NCBI GenBank assembly: GCA_047621665.1
Contig: JBLHMB010000009.1
Span: 1-64,000 of the forward strand
Direction: 5' to 3'
Length of the DNA stretch: 64,000 nt
From: Actimicrobium sp047621665
GTDB lineage: Bacteria > Pseudomonadota > Gammaproteobacteria > Burkholderiales > Burkholderiaceae_D
Positions 7,812-16,722 of the stretch are shown in pieces. Under the pieces are notes generated by a model that saw only the letters and a list, made by a program, of their open reading frames with translations, was not told the origin of the DNA and did not search any database. Within the stretch, counting starts at the first letter, position 1. Each line of letters starts with the position of its first letter. The position numbers were made by a program, and so were the translations under genes.

Positions 7812-9317
7812 ATGCAATCCATCACCCAACTGCTGTCCACTCTGGGCGTCGACCTGACGCCTTTTAATGGCAAGGATTTGCCCTGCACCAGCCCGATCAC
7901 AGGTGCAGTGCAGGCCACGCTGCGCACTGATACACCGCAACAAGTGACTGAAAAAATCACGCGGGCACACGCCGCGTTCGAACACTGGCGCACCGTGCCG
8001 GCACCGCGTCGCGGCGAACTGATACGGTTGTTTGGCGATGAACTGCGGTCCCACAAGGAAGCGCTCGGTCGCGTCGTTACACTCGAAGCTGGCAAGATAT
8101 TGCAGGAAGGGTTGGGCGAGGTGCAGGAGATGATCGACATCTGCGATTTTGCCGTTGGCCTGTCGCGCCAGTTGTATGGCCTGACGATCGCCTCCGAGCG
8201 GCCCGGCCACCGGATGATGGAAACCTGGCATCCGCTGGGTGTGGTCGGCGTGATTTCCGCGTTCAATTTTCCGGTCGCGGTATGGGCCTGGAATGCCACG
8301 CTGGCGCTGGTGTGCGGTAACAGCGTGGTCTGGAAACCGTCTGAAAAAACTCCGCTGACGGCACTCGCGACGCACGCGTTGTTCATGAAAGCGGCGGCGC
8401 GCTTCGGCAGCGATGCGCCCGACGGGCTGACCGGACTGGTCATCGGTGCTCGCGACTGCGGCACGGTGCTGGTCGATGACCCACGCGTGCCGGTCATCAG
8501 CGCTACCGGCAGCACGCGCATGGGACGCGATGTCGCGGCCCGCTGCACACAACGGCTGGCACGCAGCATCCTCGAACTGGGCGGCAACAATGCGATGATC
8601 ATCGCGCCGAGTGCCGACCTCGATATGGCGGTGCGCGGCATCGTATTTTCAGCGGTCGGCACGGCCGGCCAGCGCTGCACCAGCTTGCGCCGGTTATTCG
8701 TCCACGCCGGCATTTATGACATCTTGCTGCCGCGCTTGAAAAAAATCTACGCCGCGCTGCCGGTCGGCAATCCGTCCGATCCGGCCACGCTGGTTGGACC
8801 GCTCATTGATGCCGCTGCCTTCGAGGCGATGCAGGTGGCGCTGGAGACGGCACGCACCGAGGGTGGTGTCGTTTCAGGCGGTCTGCGTGCCAAGGTTGCT
8901 GATGCCGAAGGCGGTCAGTACGTCCATCCGGCACTCGTCGAGATGCCGATGCAATCGGCCATCATGCACCACGAAACCTTCGCGCCCATCCTGTACGTGG
9001 TGCGCTACGACACGCTGGCGCAGGCGATTGCCTTGAATAACGCAGTGCCGCAAGGCTTGTCGTCGAGCCTGTTCACCACTGATCTGCGCGAAGCCGAAAC
9101 TTTCCTTGGCGCGACCGGTAGCGACTGCGGCATCGCCAACATCAATATCGGCCCCAGCGGTGCGGAAATCGGCGGTGCCTTCGGCGGTGAAAAAGACACC
9201 GGCGGCGGCCGGGAGTCCGGCTCCGATGCCTGGAAAGGCTATATGCGGCGTGCCACCAACACGATCAATTACAGTAATGCCCTGCCGCTGGCGCAGGGCA
9301 TCAGCTTTGATCTGTAG
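7812..9317 (+). CDS. amaB: 2-Aminoadipate semialdehyde / piperideine-6-carboxylate dehydrogenase (ALDH7 family)
   Basis: 501 aa with AAGGAG before the ATG. Aldehyde dehydrogenase landmarks are complete: SAFNFPVAVWAWN (cofactor pocket), GSTRMGRDVA, catalytic Glu in LELGGNNAM and catalytic Cys in GTAGQRCTSLRR. The sequence fits the antiquitin/ALDH7 branch, which oxidises 2-aminoadipate semialdehyde to 2-aminoadipate using NAD(P)+. It is the second gene of the lysine operon. An aminotransferase to convert 2-aminoadipate to 2-oxoadipate is not encoded nearby and must lie elsewhere. Confidence 0.88.
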   Translation: MQSITQLLSTLGVDLTPFNGKDLPCTSPITGAVQATLRTDTPQQVTEKITRAHAAFEHWRTVPAPRRGELIRLFGDELRSHKEALGRVVTLEAGKILQEGLGEVQEMIDICDFAVGLSRQLYGLTIASERPGHRMMETWHPLGVVGVISAFNFPVAVWAWNATLALVCGNSVVWKPSEKTPLTALATHALFMKAAARFGSDAPDGLTGLVIGARDCGTVLVDDPRVPVISATGSTRMGRDVAARCTQRLARSILELGGNNAMIIAPSADLDMAVRGIVFSAVGTAGQRCTSLRRLFVHAGIYDILLPRLKKIYAALPVGNPSDPATLVGPLIDAAAFEAMQVALETARTEGGVVSGGLRAKVADAEGGQYVHPALVEMPMQSAIMHHETFAPILYVVRYDTLAQAIALNNAVPQGLSSSLFTTDLREAETFLGATGSDCGIANINIGPSGAEIGGAFGGEKDTGGGRESGSDAWKGYMRRATNTINYSNALPLAQGISFDL

Positions 9318-9434
9318 GCGGCGACCATGCGCGTTGACTTGCCTGCCTTCGGAGAAGTACTGGTCGAACGCGGCCGCCGCGAACGCTCGCGCAGTCGTGA
9401 TAGCGGCTGCCATTCATCCACACAGGATTTTTTC

Positions 9435-10448
9435 ATGAGAACTGAGAACAGCAATCTGGCTAACCTGATCGAAAAAGTCATCGGTGCCGACGGTGCGGCG
9501 CAGGTCTATCGCTTGCTGGCGATGCCAACGGTGTTTTCCGGCGGCGAGGGCGGCCAGGTGTCGCGCATGGAAATGGCGCAAGCACTCAACATGGTGCTGT
9601 TTCATGACTTGCTGCAGCGGGTGCCGAGCGGACGCTGCTACACCGAAGAAGTGGCCGCTCGCGGCGACAAGGTCTGGCACGATCATGGCGCGCTGCGTAC
9701 TGTGCGCTGGGCCGAAAATGGCGCGTTGCCGCCTGGTGAATGCGCCTTCACGCGCCTGCTCGAACCGCTCGGTTACCGGCTCAATGGCGTGTTTCCGCTG
9801 GATCGCATCGGTATGACGGGGCGCTCGTATGTGCAACAGGATTGCCCGCAGCAGATTGCCCAGTTTTTTGTCAGCGAATTGCATCCGGAAAAATTTTCGG
9901 TGCCGTTTCAGCAAGCCGTGACGCGGGTAGTGTCGACATCGCGTGATCCGTTATCCGCAAAATCACACTGGTTGTTGCATGAACTGGGACGCGATAACCG
10001 GCTCTCGGTGACCGATACGATTTCGTTGCTGGTGCAATTGCAGGCCTGTTTTGCGTGCCAGCATGCGACGCCGACGTTGGCCGACTACGAAGTTTTGCGC
10101 GCCGAATCGGCGGAAATGGCCTGGATCTCGACTGAGGGCAACACCTTCAATCATGTGACCGACCGGGTTGCCGATGTGGCGCAGGTCGCGTTACAGCAAA
10201 AGGGCTTGGGGCGACCGATGAAGCAATCGGTCGAAGTCTCGCAAAGTGGCCGGATCCGCCAGACTGCTTTTCTGGCAGACAACGTGACGCGCGATTTTGT
10301 TGCTGCCAACGGCACGCTGGTGCAGCGCGACGTGCCGGGCAGCTTTTACGAATTCATTTCGCGCGATCGCATCGAGGGCAGCGATCAGCTGGATCTGGGT
10401 TTCGATGCCGGCAATGCGCAGGGGATCTTCAGGATGACGGCGTCCTGA
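9435..10448 (+). CDS. hglS: DUF1338 2-oxoadipate dioxygenase/decarboxylase (HglS-like)
   Basis: 337 aa from ATG 9435 with AGGA seven bases upstream. DUF1338 proteins include HglS/YdcJ, a non-haem iron enzyme converting 2-oxoadipate to D-2-hydroxyglutarate in lysine catabolism of Pseudomonas putida. Probable metal ligands are His84 in HDHGALRT, His240 in NTFNHVTDR and Glu306 in FYEFISRD, with Arg88 as a candidate substrate contact. It is shorter than the roughly 460-aa HglS, so it belongs to the short form of the family. As third gene after LysDH and AmaB it would act two steps later in the same route. Confidence 0.82.
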   Translation: MRTENSNLANLIEKVIGADGAAQVYRLLAMPTVFSGGEGGQVSRMEMAQALNMVLFHDLLQRVPSGRCYTEEVAARGDKVWHDHGALRTVRWAENGALPPGECAFTRLLEPLGYRLNGVFPLDRIGMTGRSYVQQDCPQQIAQFFVSELHPEKFSVPFQQAVTRVVSTSRDPLSAKSHWLLHELGRDNRLSVTDTISLLVQLQACFACQHATPTLADYEVLRAESAEMAWISTEGNTFNHVTDRVADVAQVALQQKGLGRPMKQSVEVSQSGRIRQTAFLADNVTRDFVAANGTLVQRDVPGSFYEFISRDRIEGSDQLDLGFDAGNAQGIFRMTAS

Positions 10449-10454
10449 AGAGGG

Positions 10455-11249
10455 TTATTGCAACGACAGGGCAATCGCCATATCGAGACCCCAGTTGGCC
10501 GGTAATTTGAAGTACGGGTCCGGCATCGTCAGTGTCGTGACAAACAAGCCGCCGATGCCGCGCGTACTGTTGATTTTCATGACAGCTGCCATGTTGGCGC
10601 GCGGACTGCTGTGGACGATGCTAATGAAGCGTTCGGCCGGATATTTTGCCTGCCACGTTGGCGTAACCTGGCGTTTGAAGAGCTGTAGCGTGTCTTCGAA
10701 GACCACAAACTTGTCGGCCAGCGGCAGCGTCAGGTAGCGCTCCGGTACGCTGGTGCCAGGATTACCTGTAACGGTGTATTTCGGTGACAGGCCCTTGATG
10801 TAGTTGTAGACCGACTGGTAATACTGCACATGGGCAGCCGTGGTGTCGTTGGTCATCTCGTCGATGAAAAAGCCATCGACCTTGTAAAAGGCCAAGTAGG
10901 TGTTGATGTCCTTGGTCACGTCCGACAGACGCCGGTTGCCGTACGACGACGAGACGTAGGCAATGACCTTGCCGCCGGAGGCATGCAGTTTAGCGATGGC
11001 GGTGACGTAGTTTTGGTCGAGTGTGGTGCCGGGACCGCTGTTCGGATTGACGATCGCGGTCGTCGGCATTTTTTTTGCCAGCACATTCAGGCTGGCCCAG
11101 GCGGTACTGTTCGGACTGGGATAAAAGTAGGCGGGTACGACTGCTTCGCGAGCGATAGCGCTGTGGGCGACGAGCGGACACAGGACAAAAGCCATCACGG
11201 CGAAGATCGCCCGGGTGATACGTTGCGCGAAAACGGAGGGTGCTGTCAT
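10455..11249 (-). CDS. Spherulin-4-like secreted glycoside hydrolase (GH135/GH114-like)
   Basis: 264 aa with an N-terminal signal sequence cleaved near AIAREA. The mature part is a TIM-barrel-like protein of the spherulation-specific family 4: VPAYFYPS, TAIVNPNSGPG, VIAYVSSSYG and the acidic pair Asp130-Glu131 in VDGFFIDEMTND. Fungal relatives (Sph3, Ega3) cut galactosamine-containing exopolysaccharide, so this protein may trim a biofilm polysaccharide outside the cell; that substrate is inference. Its leader carries a c-di-GMP-I riboswitch, which fits a biofilm-linked role. AAAGG precedes the ATG. Confidence 0.78.
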   Translation of the reverse strand: MTAPSVFAQRITRAIFAVMAFVLCPLVAHSAIAREAVVPAYFYPSPNSTAWASLNVLAKKMPTTAIVNPNSGPGTTLDQNYVTAIAKLHASGGKVIAYVSSSYGNRRLSDVTKDINTYLAFYKVDGFFIDEMTNDTTAAHVQYYQSVYNYIKGLSPKYTVTGNPGTSVPERYLTLPLADKFVVFEDTLQLFKRQVTPTWQAKYPAERFISIVHSSPRANMAAVMKINSTRGIGGLFVTTLTMPDPYFKLPANWGLDMAIALSLQ

Positions 11250-11315
11250 GACTTTGCCTTTTATTCGAGCCGCCCTCTGGACGTGCTGAATGGTTGGCCT
11301 GGCAGCGGGATGCTG

Positions 11316-11392
11316 TCAGGTAGCTGGCTGGCTTCCGGGGAAGTCCCTATAGCTTTGCGTCGCTGGATTACTCCAGGTTTGCCGATAAAGCC
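11316..11392 (-). promoter_or_regulatory. Cyclic di-GMP-I (GEMM) riboswitch
   Basis: Reading leftward, the leader of the spherulin-4-like gene contains GGCAAACC (11384-11377), GACGCAAAGCTATAGGG (11361-11345) and CAGCCAGCTACC (11331-11320) in the order and spacing of the GEMM-I aptamer, including the invariant GACGCAAAGC block and a hairpin arm (CCTGGAGTAATCCAG) between the first two. A CAGC/GCTG hairpin follows before the start codon. Whether c-di-GMP turns expression on or off cannot be told from this. Identification is by motif recall, not by covariance scoring. Confidence 0.75.
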
Positions 11393-11518
11393 TTACTTTT
11401 ACCGATCTGCAGAAGTTACCATAAATTTCTTTTAAGAAATAATTTTATGTGAGTATTCGCTTCGGTATGTGAGATTGTGCTGTCCCTGGTTGTTAACTTT
11501 TAGGGTGGTTGTTATTTT

Positions 11519-12451
11519 ATGGTTCAGTTCATTCCCCGTCGGCTGCAAGGGATACTCGCGCTTCTGATCGTCACGCTGGTGTGGGGGACGACGTTTCCGG
11601 CAATGAAAGACCTGACGGCGCATTTTTCGGCAGTCTGGATCATCCTCATGCGCTTTGCGATGGCCGGCCTGTTGCTGGCACCGTTCCTGTGGCGCGCGCA
11701 CTGGCGCGATTATTTGCCCGGGGTGTTGCTCGGTGCGACGCTATTCCTGTGCTACATGCTGCAGCTCGAAGGCCTCGCGCTGACAAGTTCCAACCGCAAT
11801 GCGTTCGTCACCGGTCTCAACGTGCTGGTCGTGCCGTTGCTGGGGCTGCTGGCGGGCAAGGCACCGGAGCGGCGCATTGTGATTGCCATCGCTCTGGCCA
11901 TCGTCGGACTGTTCGCGTTGTGTTGGGATGGCGGCGTCTGGGGCGTTGGCGACAACCTGGCACTGACAGGCGCGTTTTTCTTTGGCGTCTATGTGAAGCT
12001 ACTTGAAGTTCTGACACGGCGTGCCAGCAACCTGATGGTACTCACCACAGTGCAAATCCTCGTCGTCGCGCTGTGTGCCGGATTCTGGCTGGTGTTCTGG
12101 GAATTGCCGCGTCAACCGGTTGACTGGGCAGTGATGGCGTCGGCGATGCGCACGGATAGGGTCAATTTTTTGTATCTTGGTCTGGTAGCGACGGCGGCGA
12201 TCATTTCACTGCAAACATGGGGGCAACGACACAGCAGTGCCAACGAAGCGGCGGTGATCTATGCCTTCGAGCCCGCTTGCGCGGCGATTGCCGCCTATTT
12301 CTGGCTGGGCGAGGTCATGTCATGGCGCGGCCTGGCCGGTGCCGCGTTGCTGATTGCCGGGATGATCGTCAGCCAATGGATCTCTCCGGCACAGCGGCGC
12401 ATGTTGTTGACGGCCGGGAGGCCTGCTGTTATGCTGATTTCGAATAACTGA
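11519..12451 (+). CDS. DMT-superfamily (EamA) inner-membrane transporter
   Basis: 310 aa with about ten hydrophobic segments and two EamA repeats, the first starting LIVTLVWGTTFPAMK and the second near ALTGAFFFGVYVKLLE. These proteins export or exchange metabolites such as amino acids; the substrate is not recognisable. The conserved acidic residue and GE motif of the last repeat are present (YFWLGEVMSWRG). The gene diverges from the spherulin-4-like gene across a 269-bp AT-rich region. A terminator-like hairpin lies 88 bp past the stop. Confidence 0.85.
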   Translation: MVQFIPRRLQGILALLIVTLVWGTTFPAMKDLTAHFSAVWIILMRFAMAGLLLAPFLWRAHWRDYLPGVLLGATLFLCYMLQLEGLALTSSNRNAFVTGLNVLVVPLLGLLAGKAPERRIVIAIALAIVGLFALCWDGGVWGVGDNLALTGAFFFGVYVKLLEVLTRRASNLMVLTTVQILVVALCAGFWLVFWELPRQPVDWAVMASAMRTDRVNFLYLGLVATAAIISLQTWGQRHSSANEAAVIYAFEPACAAIAAYFWLGEVMSWRGLAGAALLIAGMIVSQWISPAQRRMLLTAGRPAVMLISNN

Positions 12452-12538
12452 TATGGATAATGGAAATTGGCGTGGGGCAGGTCAGATCGTTATAGTTTGC
12501 TTGTCTCCTCTATGTCTACCCAAATTGATATAGATTTT

Positions 12539-12565
12539 GCCCACTTTCGAGTGGGCATTTTTTTT
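12539..12565 (+). terminator. Rho-independent terminator
   Basis: GCCCACT (12539-12545), loop TTCG, AGTGGGC (12550-12556), then A and eight T residues. It is a textbook UUCG-loop terminator. It may end the DMT transporter transcript, or a separate short RNA starting after 12452. Confidence 0.85.
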
Positions 12566-12679
12566 GGCTGATCGGTGTGTGATTGTTTTTCTTGGGTTGT
12601 TGCATCTTTGTATTTTGGTGTTGAATTTGAAGTGGGCGTTGAAGTTGAAGTGACCGGCTGCCGGGCCGCCCCCGACTAG

Positions 12680-12990
12680 GTTGTGGCGGAGCACCTACAG
12701 AACCAGCAACCTCAGCACGGAATTTGGATGGCAATCGCTCCGAATCCGCAAGCAGGGTCAGTGTAATTTTCGCGATAAAGCCGCGAAAAAAAACACTGAC
12801 CCTGGTTGCTACCGCTGGGGGGGTGCGACGGCATGAAAAAGCGAACCGGGCCGCTCCCGGCTAGGTCGTGGCGGAGCCCCTACAGAACCAGCAACCCCAG
12901 CACGGAAATTGGATGGCAAGCGCTCCGAATCTACAATCAGGGTAAGTATAATTTTGCGATAAAGCCTGCGAAAAAAATACTGACCTTGGT
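12680..12990. repeat. Two further copies of the ~180-bp palindrome-bearing repeat
   Basis: The first copy keeps the full nested palindrome (CAGGGTCAGTGT at 12753-12764 and ACACTGACCCTG at 12793-12804). The second is decayed (12938-12988), with substitutions in both arms and an inserted T in the inner stem. Flanking GTGGCGGAGC and CCAGCACGGAA blocks match the array at the left edge of the window. No gene is contained in this 300-bp stretch. Confidence 0.85.
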
Positions 12991-13023
12991 TGCTGTCGTG
13001 TTCGAGGTTTGCCCTGTAATTTG

Positions 13024-13425
13024 CTATGCAGTGACCCAGTTCTCGATTCTGAGACCGGGATAAATAATAAAATCACGCACATTATTCGTCACCAGAGTGA
13101 CATCGAGCGCCACGGCATGCGCGGCAATCAGTTTATCCAGATGGTCTTTTTTGCGATCACGCGTCGCTTCCCGGATCGGGCCGTAGGCCAGTCCAGCTGA
13201 GGCATCAAACGGTGCAACCGGTATGTCCTCGATCAGTTCAACGAGATTCTGCCGTTCACGTTCACTGTTCTGAGAAACAGTAACGCCGTACACCAGTTCG
13301 GCAAACGTAATCGCCGACATCACGACATCTCCGGCATAGCACTGACTAAATCGACTGGCGACCTGCTCGGGCTGTTTTTTCATCAAATAGATGCACATGT
13401 TGGTGTCGAGCATGAACAGCGCCAT
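13024..13425 (-). CDS. vapC: VapC-family PIN-domain ribonuclease toxin
   Basis: 133 aa PIN domain. Acidic metal ligands are in place: Asp in MLDTNMCIYL (residues 5-14), Glu in TFAELVYGV, and Asp residues in KKDHLDKLIAAHA and LVTNNVRDF. VapC toxins cleave tRNA or rRNA. The ATG overlaps the stop of the antitoxin gene (TAATG), the normal coupling for this pair. The gene ends next to the decayed 180-bp repeat. Confidence 0.9.
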   Translation of the reverse strand: MALFMLDTNMCIYLMKKQPEQVASRFSQCYAGDVVMSAITFAELVYGVTVSQNSERERQNLVELIEDIPVAPFDASAGLAYGPIREATRDRKKDHLDKLIAAHAVALDVTLVTNNVRDFIIYPGLRIENWVTA

Positions 13426-13661
13426 TACAACTCCTGCCGATCGCTTTGCTCCTGGTCACCCCGTCCCTCTGCCATGAAGTCGGGTCCAAATTTGGCAAAT
13501 TTGGCAAGTGCACCCGTTAGTAATCGTTGCGCGGGACGGATTCGAATTTCATCGCCAACACGCACGATTTCGAAGTCAATGTCGGTACGTGCATAGGCGA
13601 GTTCGGCGGGAATGCGTATTGCCTGAGAGTTGCCATTTTTAAATGCTTTGGTGATTTGCAC
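13425..13661 (-). CDS. vapB: VapB-type antitoxin (AbrB/SpoVT-like)
   Basis: 78 aa, GTG start after GAGGAAAG. The N-terminus KAFKNGNSQAIRIPAEL is the swapped-hairpin AbrB/SpoVT DNA-binding fold of type II antitoxins; the C-terminal acidic tail would wrap the toxin. It is translated just ahead of vapC with a one-base overlap. Two direct GTGTGTAC repeats 12 bp apart (13676-13683, 13688-13695) sit in the promoter region and may be the autorepression site. Confidence 0.88.
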   Translation of the reverse strand: MQITKAFKNGNSQAIRIPAELAYARTDIDFEIVRVGDEIRIRPAQRLLTGALAKFAKFGPDFMAEGRGDQEQSDRQEL

Positions 13662-13675
13662 GCTTTCCTCACGGT

Positions 13676-13722
13676 GTGTGTACTTGAGTGTGTACCTTAT
13701 ACCGAATAGTCCGCTTTTTCAA
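13676..13722 (-). promoter_or_regulatory. Candidate vapBC promoter with direct-repeat operator
   Basis: Read leftward, TTGAAA (13722-13717) and TATAAG (13701-13696) are separated by 15 bp, slightly short of ideal. Immediately downstream lie two direct repeats of GTGTGTAC (written on the plus strand). The layout fits VapBC autoregulation but is not proven by sequence. Confidence 0.35.
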
Positions 13723-13777
13723 TGCCAGTAGTGTGCGCACAATGCATTTGACGGCTTGCTGTGAGATCGCGGCTACG

Positions 13778-15517
13778 TTAGCGTTCAAGATCCAGATACC
13801 GCCACGTCGTCAGCATCACTGGATGGCGCAGGTAATTGCGTAGCCACGGTTGCTGGACATCGACCGAGACCGGATGTGTGCGCAATACCCACGGTGCATA
13901 GCCTTGCAGCAAACGATTCATGTCGCGGTACAGCAGGTTGCGTGCAGGCGAGTCGGGTAGTTGCTGCGCCTGTTCGTAAAGACGATCGAAGGCAGGTAGC
14001 CGGAAGCGAGCGCGGTTCGCAGAGCCGGCGTTGGCGCCGTACAGCAACTGGTAAAAATTCTCGCCATCCGGAAAGTCGGCAATCCACTCCGCTTCCATCA
14101 TCTGCACCTGACCGAGCCGCGCTGCTTTCAGCAAGTCGGTAAATTTGCCGCTGTTAAAAACCACCCGAATGCCGATGGCGCTGAGGCTGCGACTCCATAA
14201 CTCGTCGCGCAGTCGTCCTGTCGTCGAGGCCAGCGTATGCATTGTCAGTGTCAGCGCTGAGCCGTCCGGCTGTTCGCGCCAGCCATCGCCATCGCGGTCG
14301 CGGTAGCCGAAACGCTCGAGCAGCGCGCGGGCCAGGACCGGGTTGGTTTCGGCATCGCTGCGCAGCGTCGCGTCGTAACCGAACACGTTGGGCGGGAGTG
14401 GTGACTGGGCCGCAATCGCCAGCCCTTTCGAGAGCACGCGGATATCTTCAGCGCGGTTGTAGCTCAGAGCGATCGCGCGGCGCAGCGCAATCTGCGGCAA
14501 GGCGATGCCGCCCAGTACCGGGTCTTCCATATTCATCCATAGGTAGTCGAGCGACATCATCGGCGTCAGCGCCAGCGTGATGCCTTGCCGGGCCAGTTCG
14601 GGTTTTAGTTTGCCCTGTTCCAGCACCATGCCGGCCAGCGGTGCCGGCACCGGTTCGAGGTAGTCGATATCGTGGTTCAGGAAGGCCAGTACGCGGGCTT
14701 GCTGTTCCTCCAGCACGCGGACATCAATGTGGCCGATCAGCGGCAGCGTTTTGTCGTGCAGTGCACGCCCGATGGCCGGATTGCCGGTGGTGCTGTCGTC
14801 GAAGACGGTGTGTCGAAAATCAGGATTGGCGTCGAGCAGCAGACGACTGTTACGTTGCCAGTCACGCAGTACATACGGTCCGGTGCCGACCGGGAAGGGC
14901 GTGCGTGCCGCGATGGTTTCGTGCGCCACCACCGAGAGCGCCGGCATCGCCAGGATGTACAGGAAGTTATTGTCCGGACGATTCAGCACGATGCGCAGGG
15001 TGTGGCTATCGGGCGCGGTCAGACCGGCGATCGGACGCATCGGATCGAACCGGCCTTGTTTAAGTGCGCTATCGCCTGCCAGTTTGCCGTCGAGTAAAAA
15101 CAGCCAGGGTGATTTCAGGGCCGGATCGTAATGACGCTGCATGCTGTAGATCAGGTCGGCGGCGACCAGTTCGCGCGGCTTGCCGCCGAAGGCCGGGTCC
15201 GGCGTGAAGCGGATGCCGTGCTGCAGCTTGAGCGTATAGGTTTTACCGTCGGCACTGATGGTCGGTATGGCCGTCGTCAGATTCGGCCGCAGTGCCAGCG
15301 GGCGTGCCAGATAGTCGTAACGCAGCGGCGCATCGAAGATATTTTCGATCAGGCTCAGTGTATTGATGTCGGAGGCCTGCGCCGGGTCGAGCACGGTTTC
15401 GCCGTTTTGCAGGACCACATGCAAGGTCTTGCTCATGTCGGCAGCAGCAGTCGGGAGGCTCAGAAAAAACAGGCAGGCGGCGAGGCAGCGCAAGGTCAGG
15501 GAACGCGCAGCAGTCAT
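13778..15517 (-). CDS. Periplasmic peptide-type ABC substrate-binding protein (SBP_bac_5)
   Basis: 579 aa from ATG 15517, which puts a clear signal sequence at the N-terminus (RCLAACLFFLSLPTAAAD). The body has the cluster C solute-binding pattern of DppA/OppA proteins: KTYTLKLQHGIRFTPDPAF, LVAADLIYSMQRH, PFPVGTGPYVLRDW, and a late RARFRLPAFDRLYEQA segment. No permease or ATPase gene is adjacent, so it either serves a transporter encoded elsewhere or acts in another way. Substrate unknown. Confidence 0.83.
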   Translation of the reverse strand: MTAARSLTLRCLAACLFFLSLPTAAADMSKTLHVVLQNGETVLDPAQASDINTLSLIENIFDAPLRYDYLARPLALRPNLTTAIPTISADGKTYTLKLQHGIRFTPDPAFGGKPRELVAADLIYSMQRHYDPALKSPWLFLLDGKLAGDSALKQGRFDPMRPIAGLTAPDSHTLRIVLNRPDNNFLYILAMPALSVVAHETIAARTPFPVGTGPYVLRDWQRNSRLLLDANPDFRHTVFDDSTTGNPAIGRALHDKTLPLIGHIDVRVLEEQQARVLAFLNHDIDYLEPVPAPLAGMVLEQGKLKPELARQGITLALTPMMSLDYLWMNMEDPVLGGIALPQIALRRAIALSYNRAEDIRVLSKGLAIAAQSPLPPNVFGYDATLRSDAETNPVLARALLERFGYRDRDGDGWREQPDGSALTLTMHTLASTTGRLRDELWSRSLSAIGIRVVFNSGKFTDLLKAARLGQVQMMEAEWIADFPDGENFYQLLYGANAGSANRARFRLPAFDRLYEQAQQLPDSPARNLLYRDMNRLLQGYAPWVLRTHPVSVDVQQPWLRNYLRHPVMLTTWRYLDLER

Positions 15518-15723
15518 GGTGTGAAAATCGAAAATGTGGAGTCGTTCAGGCCTACCACTGTAGCGCAATTTTGCCAGCTTGCGGTACATGATGTTGATGT
15601 CGAAATGGTCATCCTGACAAGAGCCGGAGAAAAGCGGCTACTCTATGGTGCCGCCGTTCGCACGTCAGCCATGACGTGTGCAGACCACTTCCGGTCGCAC
15701 CACTTTCCCCGAGGATGCCCCTG

Positions 15724-16704
15724 ATGAAAAATAACCCTGTTCTCCACCGCATGCTGTTTGCTGCCTGTTGCACGCTAGGCCTGTCGTCGGCACTCGCCGC
15801 CGGCCCTGCCACGGTCACGATCACGCCACTTGGCAGCCATGACGGCGAAGTCTGTGCCGCTGACCGGGCACTGATTTTTGAAGATCCGGACGGCACGCGC
15901 GTCCTGTACGACGCCGGCCGCACGGTGCGCGGTGGCAATGATCCGCGTCTCGGCAAGATTGACGCCGTCCTTCTCAGCCACGTCCATGGCGACCACCTCG
16001 GCGACCGTCACCAGCCGTCAGCTAACGCCGGCACCTGTGCAGCACCGGATTTTTCAGTAAAAAGTACGCCGTCGTCGGTTACCGAAGAAATTGTGCTGGC
16101 GCAGAAAGCCAAGCTGTTTGTCGGTGGTGAAATGGGCAGCTTTTTCTCGCGCCGTATCAAGGCCGCGGGCGGATCAGCGGATCAGGTAAAACTGGTGCGC
16201 TTTGGTGGACAAAGCCAGATCGGCGGCGTCAGCATCGCCAGCGTGCCGGCGGCGCACTCGAACGGACTCGATCCCGAGTTCATGGAGTCGGCCCATGCCG
16301 AGGCGCTGGCAGCCAATGCGCTGACCGCGTATGTTGGTCCTCCGGGTGGCTACGTGCTGACGTTTTCGAACGGACTGGTGGTGTATTTGTCGGGCGATAC
16401 CGGCATCATCGCTGACCAGGAACTGGTTGTGCGTCGCTTTTATAAACCCAAGCTGGCGGTGCTCAACATCGGCGGCACGTTTTCTACCGGTCCGGTCGAA
16501 GCGGCTTACGTGATCAACGATCTGGTCAAGCCCAATGCCGTGATCGCCTCGCATGCCAATCAGGCCACGACCAAAGACGGCAAGTTACTGCCGGGTACCC
16601 GTACCCTGGTTTTCAAATCGGCCGTCAAGGTGCCGACTTATTTGCCTGTCAGCGGCAAGGCAATGTCATTTACTGCTGACGGCAAGTGCGTGGCGGGTTG
16701 CTAG
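15724..16704 (+). CDS. Secreted metallo-beta-lactamase-fold hydrolase
   Basis: 326 aa from ATG 15724 (GAGGATG upstream). A signal sequence ends near SSALAAGP. The zinc motif HVHGDHLGD is present, with a further His in VPAAHSNG, Asp in LSGDTGII and His in VIASHANQ completing the MBL site. It resembles the exported MBL proteins similar to UlaG/AttM-type lactonases, but the true substrate is not apparent. Two Cys pairs (ANAGTC, GKCVAGC) could form disulfides in the periplasm. Confidence 0.8.
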   Translation: MKNNPVLHRMLFAACCTLGLSSALAAGPATVTITPLGSHDGEVCAADRALIFEDPDGTRVLYDAGRTVRGGNDPRLGKIDAVLLSHVHGDHLGDRHQPSANAGTCAAPDFSVKSTPSSVTEEIVLAQKAKLFVGGEMGSFFSRRIKAAGGSADQVKLVRFGGQSQIGGVSIASVPAAHSNGLDPEFMESAHAEALAANALTAYVGPPGGYVLTFSNGLVVYLSGDTGIIADQELVVRRFYKPKLAVLNIGGTFSTGPVEAAYVINDLVKPNAVIASHANQATTKDGKLLPGTRTLVFKSAVKVPTYLPVSGKAMSFTADGKCVAGC

Positions 16705-16722
16705 TCGGGCGCGTCGGGAATG

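Noticed and set aside
16081..16554. Minus-strand frame of 126 codons inside the MBL-fold gene
   Set aside because: Antisense shadow of a clear enzyme gene with no start signal.
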